The position numbers and the translations under genes were made by a program. Shown one piece after another: positions 24,614 to 32,876 of a stretch of 45,297 bases of DNA. The stretch's first letter is position 1. Every line of letters starts with the position of its first letter. The DNA is from Armatimonadota bacterium (GTDB lineage: Bacteria > Armatimonadota > UBA5829). The stretch spans positions 1 to 45,297 of the forward strand of contig JARYME010000012.1 in assembly GCA_029907315.1 (NCBI GenBank), written 5' to 3'. The notes under the pieces were generated by a model. That model did not search any database. It was given only the letters and a program-made list of their open reading frames with translations, and was not told the origin of the DNA.

Positions 24614-24647
24614 CACGCAGTCAGTCAGGCTAACAGGTATCTTTTGG

Positions 24648-24681
24648 GCCGTTGGCTCTTACAAGCCGGCGGCTCTTTTTT
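24648..24681 (+). terminator. Rho-independent terminator
   Basis: The 10-pair stem GCCGTTGGCT/AGCCGGCGGC with a 6-nt loop is followed by TCTTTTTT. It ends the PEP-CTERM transcript at 24011. The ORF track start of the Nif3-like gene (24652) falls inside this terminator, another reason to reject it. Confidence 0.85.
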
Positions 24682-24780
24682 CGCGCGTCGGAAGGTTTGA
24701 GATACAATAATACCCACAAGCAAGATGACAATCGCGAATTACTCATTGCGCAGCACAACCACTCGCAAATACGGAGGCGA

Positions 24781-25863
24781 ATGATGCTCACTGTAGGCGA
24801 CGTGATTAGACATCTGGAGAAGATCGCACCCCCTTGGATGGCTGAGCCCAACGATACGATAGGTCTACAAATTGGGGATCGTTCGAGCAGCGCGGCGACC
24901 ATCTGTGTAGCGGTAGACCCGTCGGATAGGGTGGTCGACAAAGCCCTATCGCGCGGCGCACAACTGATCGTGACCCACCATCCTCTGATCAGGAACCCGC
25001 TGAAGGCACTTGTGAAGGGTGACCCGATCGCCGAAAGAGCGGTGAAGATTGCGCAGGCGAATAGCGCCCTTTATGTAATGCACACCAATTATGATTCAGT
25101 GCCCGGCGGGGTGAGCGACATTCTAGCGCGCAAGCTGAAACTGACCAACATCCAACCGCTTACCGACACCCGAAGCGATGAATACTGCAAGGTTGTGGTG
25201 TTCGTGCCCGGGGAGGCACTGACTGGAGTTAGAGATGCGATGGCACAAGCAGGAGCCGGGCGCATTGGCGAATACTCTTACTGCAGCTTCCGGACGCAGG
25301 GCATCGGCTCGTTTATTCCGGAGGCAGGAGCTCAGCCGTATATCGGCTCTGCGGGACGATTGGAGGAGGTCGACGAGTGGCGACTGGAAATGCTGTGCAC
25401 ACGTTCCGTGCTTCCGCAGGTTTTGGCCGCAATGCGCGACAACCATCCGTATGAGGAACCGGCATACGACATCTATCCACTGGCGAATGAAGCTCCGAAG
25501 TTGGGACTGGGCAGAGTAGGCGACCTTGAGTGCGAGATGTGCCTGGGTGAGTATGCGGACTTCGTGCAGCGCGAGCTGCAGGTTCGATTTCCCAGGTTGT
25601 TCGGCGACCCCGGAAGACCCGTCAAGAGGGCAGCCGTCTGCGGGGGCAACGGTTCGTCCCTCTACAAAGAGGCTTTGTCTGCCTCGGCAGATGTATACGT
25701 AACCGGGGACTGGAGATACCACGATATCCAAAACGCATTGGCGATGGGTCTCTCGATAATCGACGCGGGCCACTTTGAGACGGAAAAACCCGCGGTTGTC
25801 GCTTTGGCTGAACGGCTGGCAAAGGATTTCGCCGGGAGTGCTGAAGTAGAATACGTGGAGTGA
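24781..25863 (+). CDS. Nif3-like dinuclear metal center protein (YqfO/YbgI family)
   Basis: A 360-residue protein with the Nif3 N-half (LTVGDVIRHLEKIAPPWMAEPNDTIGLQIGD), a metal ligand motif VTHHPL, YVMHTNYDSVPGGV, a middle insertion domain (about 130-245) of the YqfO type, and the C-half with AAVCGGNGSSL and DAGHFETEKP carrying further metal ligands. Relatives have been assigned GTP cyclohydrolase-like activity, but the role is uncertain. GGAGG lies just before the ATG at 24781; the earlier ORF track start has no support. It stands alone after a terminator. Confidence 0.92.
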   Translation: MMLTVGDVIRHLEKIAPPWMAEPNDTIGLQIGDRSSSAATICVAVDPSDRVVDKALSRGAQLIVTHHPLIRNPLKALVKGDPIAERAVKIAQANSALYVMHTNYDSVPGGVSDILARKLKLTNIQPLTDTRSDEYCKVVVFVPGEALTGVRDAMAQAGAGRIGEYSYCSFRTQGIGSFIPEAGAQPYIGSAGRLEEVDEWRLEMLCTRSVLPQVLAAMRDNHPYEEPAYDIYPLANEAPKLGLGRVGDLECEMCLGEYADFVQRELQVRFPRLFGDPGRPVKRAAVCGGNGSSLYKEALSASADVYVTGDWRYHDIQNALAMGLSIIDAGHFETEKPAVVALAERLAKDFAGSAEVEYVE

Positions 25864-25939
25864 AGCGTGGGCTGGGATTTATGAGTCGAGATCCTGCCCG
25901 CGGGTATAAGTTAAGGCTGCGGACCGCGAGGGCTGGCTA

Positions 25940-25968
25940 TTGACTGCTGGTAAATCCGGTGCTACGAT
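25940..25968 (+). promoter_or_regulatory. Promoter of the XRE-ImmA operon
   Basis: TTGACT, a 17-nt spacer and TACGAT (5 of 6). The predicted start near 25975 would leave no RBS for the GTG at 25977, which supports translation from the ATG at 25995. Confidence 0.65.
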
Positions 25969-25994
25969 AACTTGTAGTGAACAGAGGATCTACG

Positions 25995-26354
25995 ATGAGC
26001 AGAGTTTCACCGGAATTCGGACGCATAATCAAAGAGTTCCTGCAGCGCAACCAGCTTACGTTCCGCAGCGCGGCACTGCACACGGGAATCAGCGCGGCAT
26101 ATTGGAAGGACATGTCGGACGGACGCGTGCCCTCCGAGGAAATCATCTCTCGTATATGCATGGCGTTTCCCGAACTCGATGAGAATGAGCTGAGGCTCAG
26201 TGCCGGTTACGCGCCCAAGATGCAGGAGATGGACGCCGTAAAGGCTGTCGAGTTTGCCCTCCGAAGCCAGCCTGATATCCCTGACGAAGGCAAGCGCCAG
26301 ATTTTGGATTTTGTGAAAGAGATTCAGAGTCGTTACGGACGCGAAAGGGACTAA
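25995..26354 (+). CDS. XRE-type helix-turn-helix regulator
   Basis: A 119-residue protein. Residues 8-60 look like a lambda-repressor-type HTH: GRIIKEFLQRNQLTFRSAALHTGISAAYWKDMSDGRVPSEEII. The C-terminal helices (AVEFALRSQPDIPDEGKRQILDFVKEIQSRY) may dimerise or bind the protease partner. The start is the ATG at 25995, with AGAGG 7 bases upstream, not the GTG at 25977 in the ORF track. The next gene encodes an ImmA/IrrE protease 6 bases downstream. In mobile elements such as ICEBs1 this pair is a repressor and the protease that destroys it, so the XRE protein is probably the protease target. Confidence 0.85.
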   Translation: MSRVSPEFGRIIKEFLQRNQLTFRSAALHTGISAAYWKDMSDGRVPSEEIISRICMAFPELDENELRLSAGYAPKMQEMDAVKAVEFALRSQPDIPDEGKRQILDFVKEIQSRYGRERD

Positions 26355-26360
26355 TAAGAA

Positions 26361-26894
26361 TTGTCAGGACTCCACTTCGAGGACGAGGCTGAGCGGCTCG
26401 CCTATAAAGCCTGGCGCACCCTCAAGCTCGAACCACCCGCAGATTTGGACAGAGTGGCTGAGAAGCTGGGTTTGGTTGTCGAGTACCGCGAGTTTGTGCC
26501 GCAGATAGATGGGTTTTACCTTAGACTGCCGCACACCCCGCCGATAATTGCCGTAAATTCCAGTTATGTCAAACCGCTCGAGAGGCGCAGGTTTACGCTT
26601 GCCCACGAAATCGGACATCACCTGCTGGCGCGGCGAATCTCGAACCCGGAGAGACTGTTCTTCCTGGACACGGAACGCGGCCGCCGCAGCGTGCTGGAAC
26701 GTGCTTGCGACCGATTCGCCGCGCTGCTTCTGATGCCGGAGGATCTGGTAAGGTCCTACTTTGCGGAACTTGAGTCCAACCGGAGCAAACGCGTTGCGGT
26801 AATGGCTTCGCGGTTTGGAGTTTCCACTTGGGCGATGCGACGGCGGTTGAGAGAATTGGGGTTGAACTTGTGGGATAAGCGTCGAGGGGGATGA
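26361..26894 (+). CDS. ImmA/IrrE-family metallo-endopeptidase
   Basis: A 177-residue zinc protease with the signature FTLAHEIGHHLL (HExxH), a conserved acidic stretch ERACDRFAALLLMPEDLV downstream, and a C-terminal helical domain with SRFGVSTWAMRRRLRELGL that resembles a winged helix. Relatives cleave partner repressors: ImmA acts on ImmR and IrrE on DdrO. It starts at a TTG 6 bases after the XRE stop, with only a weak AAGAA as RBS. It ends 6 bases before the large secreted glycosidase-like gene, so the three are likely one transcript. Confidence 0.9.
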   Translation: MSGLHFEDEAERLAYKAWRTLKLEPPADLDRVAEKLGLVVEYREFVPQIDGFYLRLPHTPPIIAVNSSYVKPLERRRFTLAHEIGHHLLARRISNPERLFFLDTERGRRSVLERACDRFAALLLMPEDLVRSYFAELESNRSKRVAVMASRFGVSTWAMRRRLRELGLNLWDKRRGG

Positions 26895-26900
26895 TGGACT

Positions 26901-29525
26901 GTGCAGATAAGAGTTTTTGTTCTGATTCTTGCAGCGGGAGCAGCAGCAATGGGTGCAGCCAGCGGCACGCCTAAACCTGGCTTTGTAACCGTGATAGGAC
27001 GTGCGGTGCCGGGCTTTGGGCATTCGGATCACGGAGCGCCGGCTCAGGTACAAGCATTGGCACTGAAGCATTCAGAAGCGCAGCTGGGCTATTGCAACGT
27101 GCCAAGGGAAGCAGCCATAGACGTATTACTCGCATCCGGGCGCGAGATAGCCGGCTACGTTCACGCAGAAGAAAAAGAACTGGATTACTACTACCGCAAG
27201 GGAGTGAGGCTTTTCATAGTGGGCAATGAGCCAGACGGCGAACCGGAAGCCTACGGCAAGACCCTGCAGCGCATTGCCGCCTATGCGCGCTCGTCCGCGC
27301 CGGAAGCCAGGCTGATCGGCGGCAACTGCTTCACCCACGGGCCTTACGAAACCCTCTACCAGAAGTGTGGTTTTAGGGAATCGTGTCATATGGTGGGCTT
27401 CCACTGCTATTCGGATGAACCCGATACCGGCATAAACATAGGGGCGGTCGGCGTGCTGCGAGAGATCATGAAGAAGTACGGCGACGCAGACAAGCTTGTC
27501 TTCCTTGGAGAAGGATGGGGTCCCAAGAGAGAACTGCGCACCGTGCCTCGCGTCTCGCCGTATATTCCGCCCAGCGTGAGTGAGATCACCCTGATGCGCC
27601 AGTTTCTGGTAAACGGCTGGAATAACATTTGCACTCCCCGAGAGAATTACAACCCCAACTGGGTATATGGGGTGTTGTTCTTCACTCTTAGCGACAATTG
27701 GGGATTCGACTACTCCCACTTCTACAACGGCGGGTTGATAGACTTTTGGGGAAATCCGAAGGACGACCTCTTGCTGCTCTTCCCAGGCGACCGTCTGACC
27801 GTGTCGAACTCTGGGTTTGAGTATGCTGAACCGGGTGAGCCGCGGGGAACTGGCCCCTGGTGGCAGATGAAGCCGGATACGCCGCTTTCTTGCTACGGTA
27901 TCGACGCGAGCATCCGAAGGGCTGGGCTTAGGTCCCAACGGCTGTCGCTGGTAGACGACGTAAACGAGGTCTACATAACCCAAAACACCGCTAGAGGCTC
28001 CGTAAAGCCCGGCGAAACATACACGTTCGCCGCATGGGTCAAGACCCAGGATGTAGTGACGGACGAGCTGCAGGGCGCCAGGGTGAGAATAAGATTTCTG
28101 GACGCAGACGGCAACGTGGTGGGATCCGGAGCCTGGTCCGAAGGGTTGGACTCCACCCGGGACTGGACGCAGTTAACGGCGACTGCGACTGCGCCCGCAA
28201 GTGCAAACAGAATGCGCATAGAATGCAACTTGCGCGGAGTCAGCGGCACTGCTTGGTTCGACGATTGCAGTGTGTCGGTGGGAGCTGCCGTCGGCAAAGG
28301 CGCCGTGGAAGGCTATGTGCTGAAGCCAGACAACACCCCAATAGCCGGGGCGGCAGTGGTCACCGCACCCGCCGGAAGAACCGCCAAGACGGACGAGACG
28401 GGCAGGTTCGAGATAGCAGATTTGGATCCTGGAGTCTACAATTTGACTGCGTCGGCGGAGGGATTCTCAAAGAAGAGCGTCACCAAGGTTGTCGTTGCGC
28501 CAGGAAGGACATCTGTCGCAGGGCTGCAGCTGGAGCCGACGGTACCCGGAGCGCCTGTGAACGTCGAAGTCGAGTCGTGCGGGGTCAGCGGTGTGCTGAA
28601 GATAAGTTGGGATCCGCCTGACACAGGAGTAGACTATTTCAAAATATACAGGTCGACAAGCGCGACGTCCCTGGGAGAATGCGTAGCGGACAATGTGACA
28701 GCCTCTCCATTCTACGATGAGCACCTTCAGGATTTCCAGACGTACTATTACACCGTGAGAGCTGTGAAAAGCGGTGCGGAATCACAGAACACGGACCGTC
28801 ACCCGGGCGTGCCGACCGGCGGCGCAACGTTGCCAATATACGATACTAACGCCGAGCCGGACTGGGCAAACAACGCGCAGACGCACGGCCAAACGTTCAC
28901 CGTGCCGAAATCGGGAAGCATAGTGAGCGCCACGTGCGTGCTGGCAAATAGCGAGCCACCCAACTACAGAAGCGTTGAGTTCTCCATCCTTGAAGGGGGT
29001 CCGAATGGCAAGCAGGTGGGACCGTCCAAGACGGTAACTTGCTATTTCAATGAGATAGGCACGGCTCAGTGGAGCGCAGGCGAGGTGCCGGTGGTAGCCG
29101 GTAAGACCTACTACCTCCGCCTAGTACTCGACAAGGCTTCGGCAATCTATCGCACGAAGGCGGATGCCGTTCCGAGGGGACGCTATTATATGAACGAGCA
29201 GCCGTATCCGTCGGAGTCGGACTTGTGGTCCACCATTTCGCTGGCTGAGAGCAGACCCTTGGATATATTGAATGTGAGAGCCAAGCAAGTGGGACCCAGC
29301 GAAGTGGAAATAACTTGGCATACTACCGCGCCCGCGACAAGCCAAGTGCTTTACGGTCCGAGCGCCACTTATGGTTCTTCCGTGGCTGCGGACGATAGAA
29401 TGACCGCAGAACACAAGGTGCTACTTGCAAACTTGAATCCCGGAAACTATCACTTCTGCGTGAAGTCGGCAAGACCCGGGTTGCCGGATGCCGTGTCACT
29501 GGACTATCAATTTGTCGTAAAGTAG
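26901..29525 (+). CDS. Large secreted multidomain protein with a clan GH-A-like catalytic barrel
   Basis: An 874-residue exported protein. Domains in order: signal peptide (1-20); a TIM barrel (about 25-300) with FIVGNEPDGEPE, the NEP acid/base motif of clan GH-A, and VFLGEGWG holding the likely nucleophile; a CBM4/9-like sandwich (about 310-465, ending AWFDDCSVSV); a carboxypeptidase-regulatory-like domain (about 470-550); a fibronectin III domain (about 555-640); a GQTFTVPKSG jelly-roll (about 650-785) shared with the heparinase-like protein; and a final FnIII-like domain. The substrate is unknown. The start is GTG with GAGGGGG upstream. It follows the ImmA-like gene by 6 bases. Confidence 0.8.
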   Translation: MQIRVFVLILAAGAAAMGAASGTPKPGFVTVIGRAVPGFGHSDHGAPAQVQALALKHSEAQLGYCNVPREAAIDVLLASGREIAGYVHAEEKELDYYYRKGVRLFIVGNEPDGEPEAYGKTLQRIAAYARSSAPEARLIGGNCFTHGPYETLYQKCGFRESCHMVGFHCYSDEPDTGINIGAVGVLREIMKKYGDADKLVFLGEGWGPKRELRTVPRVSPYIPPSVSEITLMRQFLVNGWNNICTPRENYNPNWVYGVLFFTLSDNWGFDYSHFYNGGLIDFWGNPKDDLLLLFPGDRLTVSNSGFEYAEPGEPRGTGPWWQMKPDTPLSCYGIDASIRRAGLRSQRLSLVDDVNEVYITQNTARGSVKPGETYTFAAWVKTQDVVTDELQGARVRIRFLDADGNVVGSGAWSEGLDSTRDWTQLTATATAPASANRMRIECNLRGVSGTAWFDDCSVSVGAAVGKGAVEGYVLKPDNTPIAGAAVVTAPAGRTAKTDETGRFEIADLDPGVYNLTASAEGFSKKSVTKVVVAPGRTSVAGLQLEPTVPGAPVNVEVESCGVSGVLKISWDPPDTGVDYFKIYRSTSATSLGECVADNVTASPFYDEHLQDFQTYYYTVRAVKSGAESQNTDRHPGVPTGGATLPIYDTNAEPDWANNAQTHGQTFTVPKSGSIVSATCVLANSEPPNYRSVEFSILEGGPNGKQVGPSKTVTCYFNEIGTAQWSAGEVPVVAGKTYYLRLVLDKASAIYRTKADAVPRGRYYMNEQPYPSESDLWSTISLAESRPLDILNVRAKQVGPSEVEITWHTTAPATSQVLYGPSATYGSSVAADDRMTAEHKVLLANLNPGNYHFCVKSARPGLPDAVSLDYQFVVK

Positions 29526-29593
29526 CCGGTGCGAGTAGGACGAACGCACTGTGAAGCGACCCCTGCGTAGAATTAATTACCGCCGGGTGGGTA

Positions 29594-29622
29594 TTGACTG
29601 AACCCAACGCGCGTCGTAGACT
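29594..29622 (+). promoter_or_regulatory. Promoter of the Gfo/Idh/MocA gene at 29672
   Basis: TTGACT, a 17-nt spacer and TAGACT are followed about 40 bases later by the SD AGGAG. The spacing matches the other promoters noted in this window. Confidence 0.55.
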
Positions 29623-29671
29623 ACGTTCTGCATTACGGTTTAGGCAAACGACTGAGTAGGAGAGTGTGAAG

Positions 29672-30781
29672 ATGGCGCTCAAAGTCGGAGTTGTGGGTAT
29701 GGGGGGCATCGGCAATACCCATGCCGAGTGCTACAAGAAAGATCCGCTTGCAGAGTTGGTGGCAGTGTGCGATGTAGTAAAAGAAAAAGCGGACGCAGCT
29801 GCCGAAAGGCACGGTGTGAAAGCCTACTACAGCCTCAAGGATATGTTGGCGAACGAAGAGCTGGATATAGTCGACGTATCCACAGGGGGCTACGAGAACG
29901 GCAGTTGGCACTTCGAACCGACAATGGAAGCCCTTGATGCGGGCAAGCATGTGCTGTGCGAAAAACCCCTGTCAAACGACATCAACGAAGCGCGCGAAAT
30001 GGTTCGCTTTGCCGCCGAAAAGAAGCTGTATCTGGGATGCAACCTAAATCATTACTTTACATTGACAGCCGAACGCGCCAAGAAGTACATCGATGATGGG
30101 ATGGTCGGCGAGCTGATCTACTGCCTGTTCAAAATGGGCTTCCACGGCGGCGAAGAGACCTACTCGCTCAACAAATCCCCGCGGTTCAACCAGCCATATG
30201 CCCACATGAAGGCTTTTCTGACGCATCCGTTCAGCGTCATGAGGTATTTTTGCGGCGACATCAGAGACGTTCAAGCATTTGCAACAAAGCCTGGGTTCAG
30301 AAAGAACAAAGGCGACCTGCTTCTGTCTATCAACAGCATCCACGTGCGGTTTGTGAACGACGCCGTGGGTTATCTGCTGAGCCATCGAGGGGATGCTGTG
30401 TGGGGACTCGGAGGCTGGTGGAGTGTCGAGGTCGCTGGCAGCAAGGGCACATTCTGCATCGAAAACTGTGTAGAGAAGCTGACCTACTGGCCAGCGCCGA
30501 AGCCTGGTAAGAGCTTGGGCATAGGGGAAGAGCAGGAGCCTGAGGTTCTGAATACCGGCATTAAGGACTTCGGGGCTACGTTCCCAAGCCGGATACACGC
30601 GTTTCTTGAGGATGTCACCAATGGTGTTCCGCATGAGCATCTGCGTGCGTCCGGGCGAGACGCGCTAGCGACATTGGAGTATATCTGGGCTGCCATCGAA
30701 TCTTACGAAAACGACGGAGCAGTGGTCAGACCGGCACCGCTTCCGCCGATTCACGGTGACCCGAAGGTCGAGCGGATATAG
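29672..30781 (+). CDS. Gfo/Idh/MocA-family oxidoreductase, cytoplasmic
   Basis: A 369-residue NAD(P)-dependent enzyme. The Rossmann loop is GVVGMGGIGNTHA, the conserved catalytic motif is CEKPLS (EKP), and a mixed alpha/beta C-terminal domain follows. The family oxidises or epimerises sugars and inositols; which substrate is used cannot be told. No signal peptide is present, unlike the Tat-exported paralogue at 32877. The ATG at 29672 has AGGAG 9 bases upstream and is preferred over the GTG at 29666. It is convergent with the ApbE gene. Confidence 0.9.
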   Translation: MALKVGVVGMGGIGNTHAECYKKDPLAELVAVCDVVKEKADAAAERHGVKAYYSLKDMLANEELDIVDVSTGGYENGSWHFEPTMEALDAGKHVLCEKPLSNDINEAREMVRFAAEKKLYLGCNLNHYFTLTAERAKKYIDDGMVGELIYCLFKMGFHGGEETYSLNKSPRFNQPYAHMKAFLTHPFSVMRYFCGDIRDVQAFATKPGFRKNKGDLLLSINSIHVRFVNDAVGYLLSHRGDAVWGLGGWWSVEVAGSKGTFCIENCVEKLTYWPAPKPGKSLGIGEEQEPEVLNTGIKDFGATFPSRIHAFLEDVTNGVPHEHLRASGRDALATLEYIWAAIESYENDGAVVRPAPLPPIHGDPKVERI

Positions 30782-30845
30782 TCTTCGCCGCGTACAAGAA
30801 CGAGGCGGGCCACACTGGTTCGGCGTGGGCAGTTGGTATACGCGC

Positions 30846-31862
30846 CTAACCGTCGGCGGCTGGACGCACGTATAGGCGGACGCGGGGGAAGTATCGTCGC
30901 ATCCACTGAGCGGCTTTTTCGGGGCCGAGGACCGATGCCGCGGTAGCCAAGCAGTCGGACGTAGTGCAGTCGGGAGCTATAACGGTAACCTCGGCCCTGT
31001 GGGTCAACCCTAACCCCGTGCGAGGATCCACAATGTGCGAGTAGCGGCGACCGTTGATCTCAACGAACTGTTCGGCGTCGCCTGAGGTTGAGACACCGCA
31101 GTTTGCTAGCTGGCTACAACGCTCATCCGCCTGCGCAGCGGGTATTTGGACGAGCCAACCTTTCTTTCCAGGCGGAGGGTCGCCGAGCGCGATGTCGCCC
31201 CCCATTTCGATGAGTGCTCGATTTATTCCGCAGCGCTTGAGGGTCCGGAGGGCTTCATCACAGGCATATCCTTTTGCTATGCCGCCGAGGTCCAAGAGCA
31301 TACCGGGGTATTTCAATCGAACAGTTGCGTTCTTCGCATCGATTTCCAGCTTGCGCCAGCCGACAAGCTCACGCGCAGAGCACAGCCGGGATTCATCGGG
31401 CATCTTGCGCGTAGCACGGGCTTCCCGCCAGAGCTTGACGAGTGGTCCGACCGTGACGTCGAACGCTCCGTCCGACAAACGCGATATCTCCTGGGCTTTC
31501 AGCAGCACTTTCAGCAGGTCCCTACTAACCTTGACCGCAGGACCACCCGCCTTGGCACACAGACGCATGAGCTCGCTGGTGGGTCTGTAATCGCTCATTA
31601 CGTCTTCGAGTCGGGCAATCCTTGCAAATGCCCGCTTGCAAGCGCTTTCGGCTGATGCGCGATTCGGAGCGTAAACCACCATTCGAGCGCGAACACCCAT
31701 AGCCGCCTGAGAGTACTCAAAGCGCTCCAATCGGCTGACGGCGACAGCGCAGGCACCAGGTCGAGACGCGAAAACACCCAATATGAACCAAAGAACGGCG
31801 AGCATATCCCACTTGAAGCGAATTCGCCGCACAAAAGCAGCAGGGCGAGAGTGAAACGGCAT
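30846..31862 (-). CDS. apbE: FAD:protein FMN transferase (ApbE family)
   Basis: Attaches FMN covalently to a threonine of target proteins outside the membrane, for example Rnf/Nqr subunits. The 338-residue protein has a membrane-anchoring N-terminal helix (MLAVLWFILGVFA), the body motif DGAFDVTVGPLVKLW, LLDLGGIAKGYACDEAL, and YSHIVDPRTGLG followed by SDCLATAASVLG, all typical. The ORF track starts at 31967, inside the preceding gene; the ATG at 31862 has GGGAGGG 9 bases upstream. It lies downstream of the Tat-exported isomerase-type gene, but no flavinylated target gene is in view. Confidence 0.92.
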   Translation of the reverse strand: MPFHSRPAAFVRRIRFKWDMLAVLWFILGVFASRPGACAVAVSRLERFEYSQAAMGVRARMVVYAPNRASAESACKRAFARIARLEDVMSDYRPTSELMRLCAKAGGPAVKVSRDLLKVLLKAQEISRLSDGAFDVTVGPLVKLWREARATRKMPDESRLCSARELVGWRKLEIDAKNATVRLKYPGMLLDLGGIAKGYACDEALRTLKRCGINRALIEMGGDIALGDPPPGKKGWLVQIPAAQADERCSQLANCGVSTSGDAEQFVEINGRRYSHIVDPRTGLGLTHRAEVTVIAPDCTTSDCLATAASVLGPEKAAQWMRRYFPRVRLYVRPAADG

Positions 31863-31945
31863 TCGTTGCAACCCTCCCGCCCCGCAGTCTTGACACGTGT
31901 TCGGAACCCTCATCCGGCGAAAACCGAAGTCGAACAGCAGCCGCC

Positions 31946-32821
31946 TCATATTACGGCTTTGTTCCACTGATCCCTCAAGAACTTTACGGACTTGGGGATC
32001 TCCACTTCCCTATCGCCCACTACTCCGCACTCAAAACTGCAGAAGTCCTTGTAGCCAATCATTTTGAGTCCGCGGAAGCCGTCGGTGAAGTCGCGGTCGT
32101 CCTGTCCGGGAAGCTTGCGTGTGCGCGATGCGAGATGAACGTGGTGCAAATATTTGCCCGCAGAGAGAAACGCGCCCATGTCGGAGGTTTCCTCGATGCA
32201 CATATGGTAGAAGTCGCCCATCATGCACGCACCTGGGTGATTGACGTCGCGGCATATCGCCGCCGCATCAGCCAACAACCTAAGGAACCAAGCCTCGTTG
32301 CGGTTGAGGGGCTCCATAAGGAGTCTGGTCCCGCAGCTTACCGCGTATTCAGCCAACTCGTGCAATTGATCGATGAGAACCTTGCGCGCCTCGACAAAAG
32401 GCAGCGGCTTCTGATGGTTGAAAGCAGGCACAAAAATGAGGCCCGTCGAACCAAGCTCGCCCGCTGCAATTAGGATCTCCTTCATCGACCTGCGACATTT
32501 CTCGCGCTCTGATTCGTCCTCGCTGATCAGAGCCCCCTCGAACCCAGCGCATATGGCACTAATCTTCACATTTGTGCCTGCGAGCGCCGACTTGAGTTCT
32601 TTTACGCGATCTTTCAGCCCCCGGCCGCCGACCTCGAGCCCTTCTATGCCCCATTTCTCCATCTTGGCGATCTTCTCTTGCAAACTGGCACCCGGGATGA
32701 TTCCCTCCTGACTGGAAATGCGCAGCACAGCATCGGTTTGCTTCTTCGCCTGCGCATCCGAACCGATTGTCAGCGCAGCACTTGCCAACCCCCCAACCAT
32801 AAGAAACTCACGCCTGGTCAT
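31946..32821 (-). CDS. Tat-exported sugar phosphate isomerase/epimerase-like TIM-barrel protein
   Basis: A 291-residue protein. The N-terminus TRREFLMVGGLASAALTIG is a twin-arginine signal. The remainder is an AP-endonuclease-2-type barrel of the xylose isomerase-like family: IEGLEVGG, ISAICAGFEG, RLLMEPLNRNE (metal-binding glutamate), GDFYHM, YLHHVHLAS and FECGVVG. Such proteins interconvert sugars or inositols; an exported form implies periplasmic work. It sits 55 bases after the Tat-exported Gfo/Idh/MocA gene, probably in the same transcript, an arrangement common in sugar-degrading bacteria. Confidence 0.88.
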   Translation of the reverse strand: MTRREFLMVGGLASAALTIGSDAQAKKQTDAVLRISSQEGIIPGASLQEKIAKMEKWGIEGLEVGGRGLKDRVKELKSALAGTNVKISAICAGFEGALISEDESEREKCRRSMKEILIAAGELGSTGLIFVPAFNHQKPLPFVEARKVLIDQLHELAEYAVSCGTRLLMEPLNRNEAWFLRLLADAAAICRDVNHPGACMMGDFYHMCIEETSDMGAFLSAGKYLHHVHLASRTRKLPGQDDRDFTDGFRGLKMIGYKDFCSFECGVVGDREVEIPKSVKFLRDQWNKAVI

Positions 32822-32876
32822 CGCCTTGTCAGCCTCCTTTCACATACGCGCATCCGGCCCGCATAACTCCGAAACG

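Noticed and set aside
25995-26894. Toxin-antitoxin or prophage remnant
   Set aside because: The XRE-ImmA pair alone does not show it; no integrase, phage or att-like repeat is visible nearby and base composition does not change.
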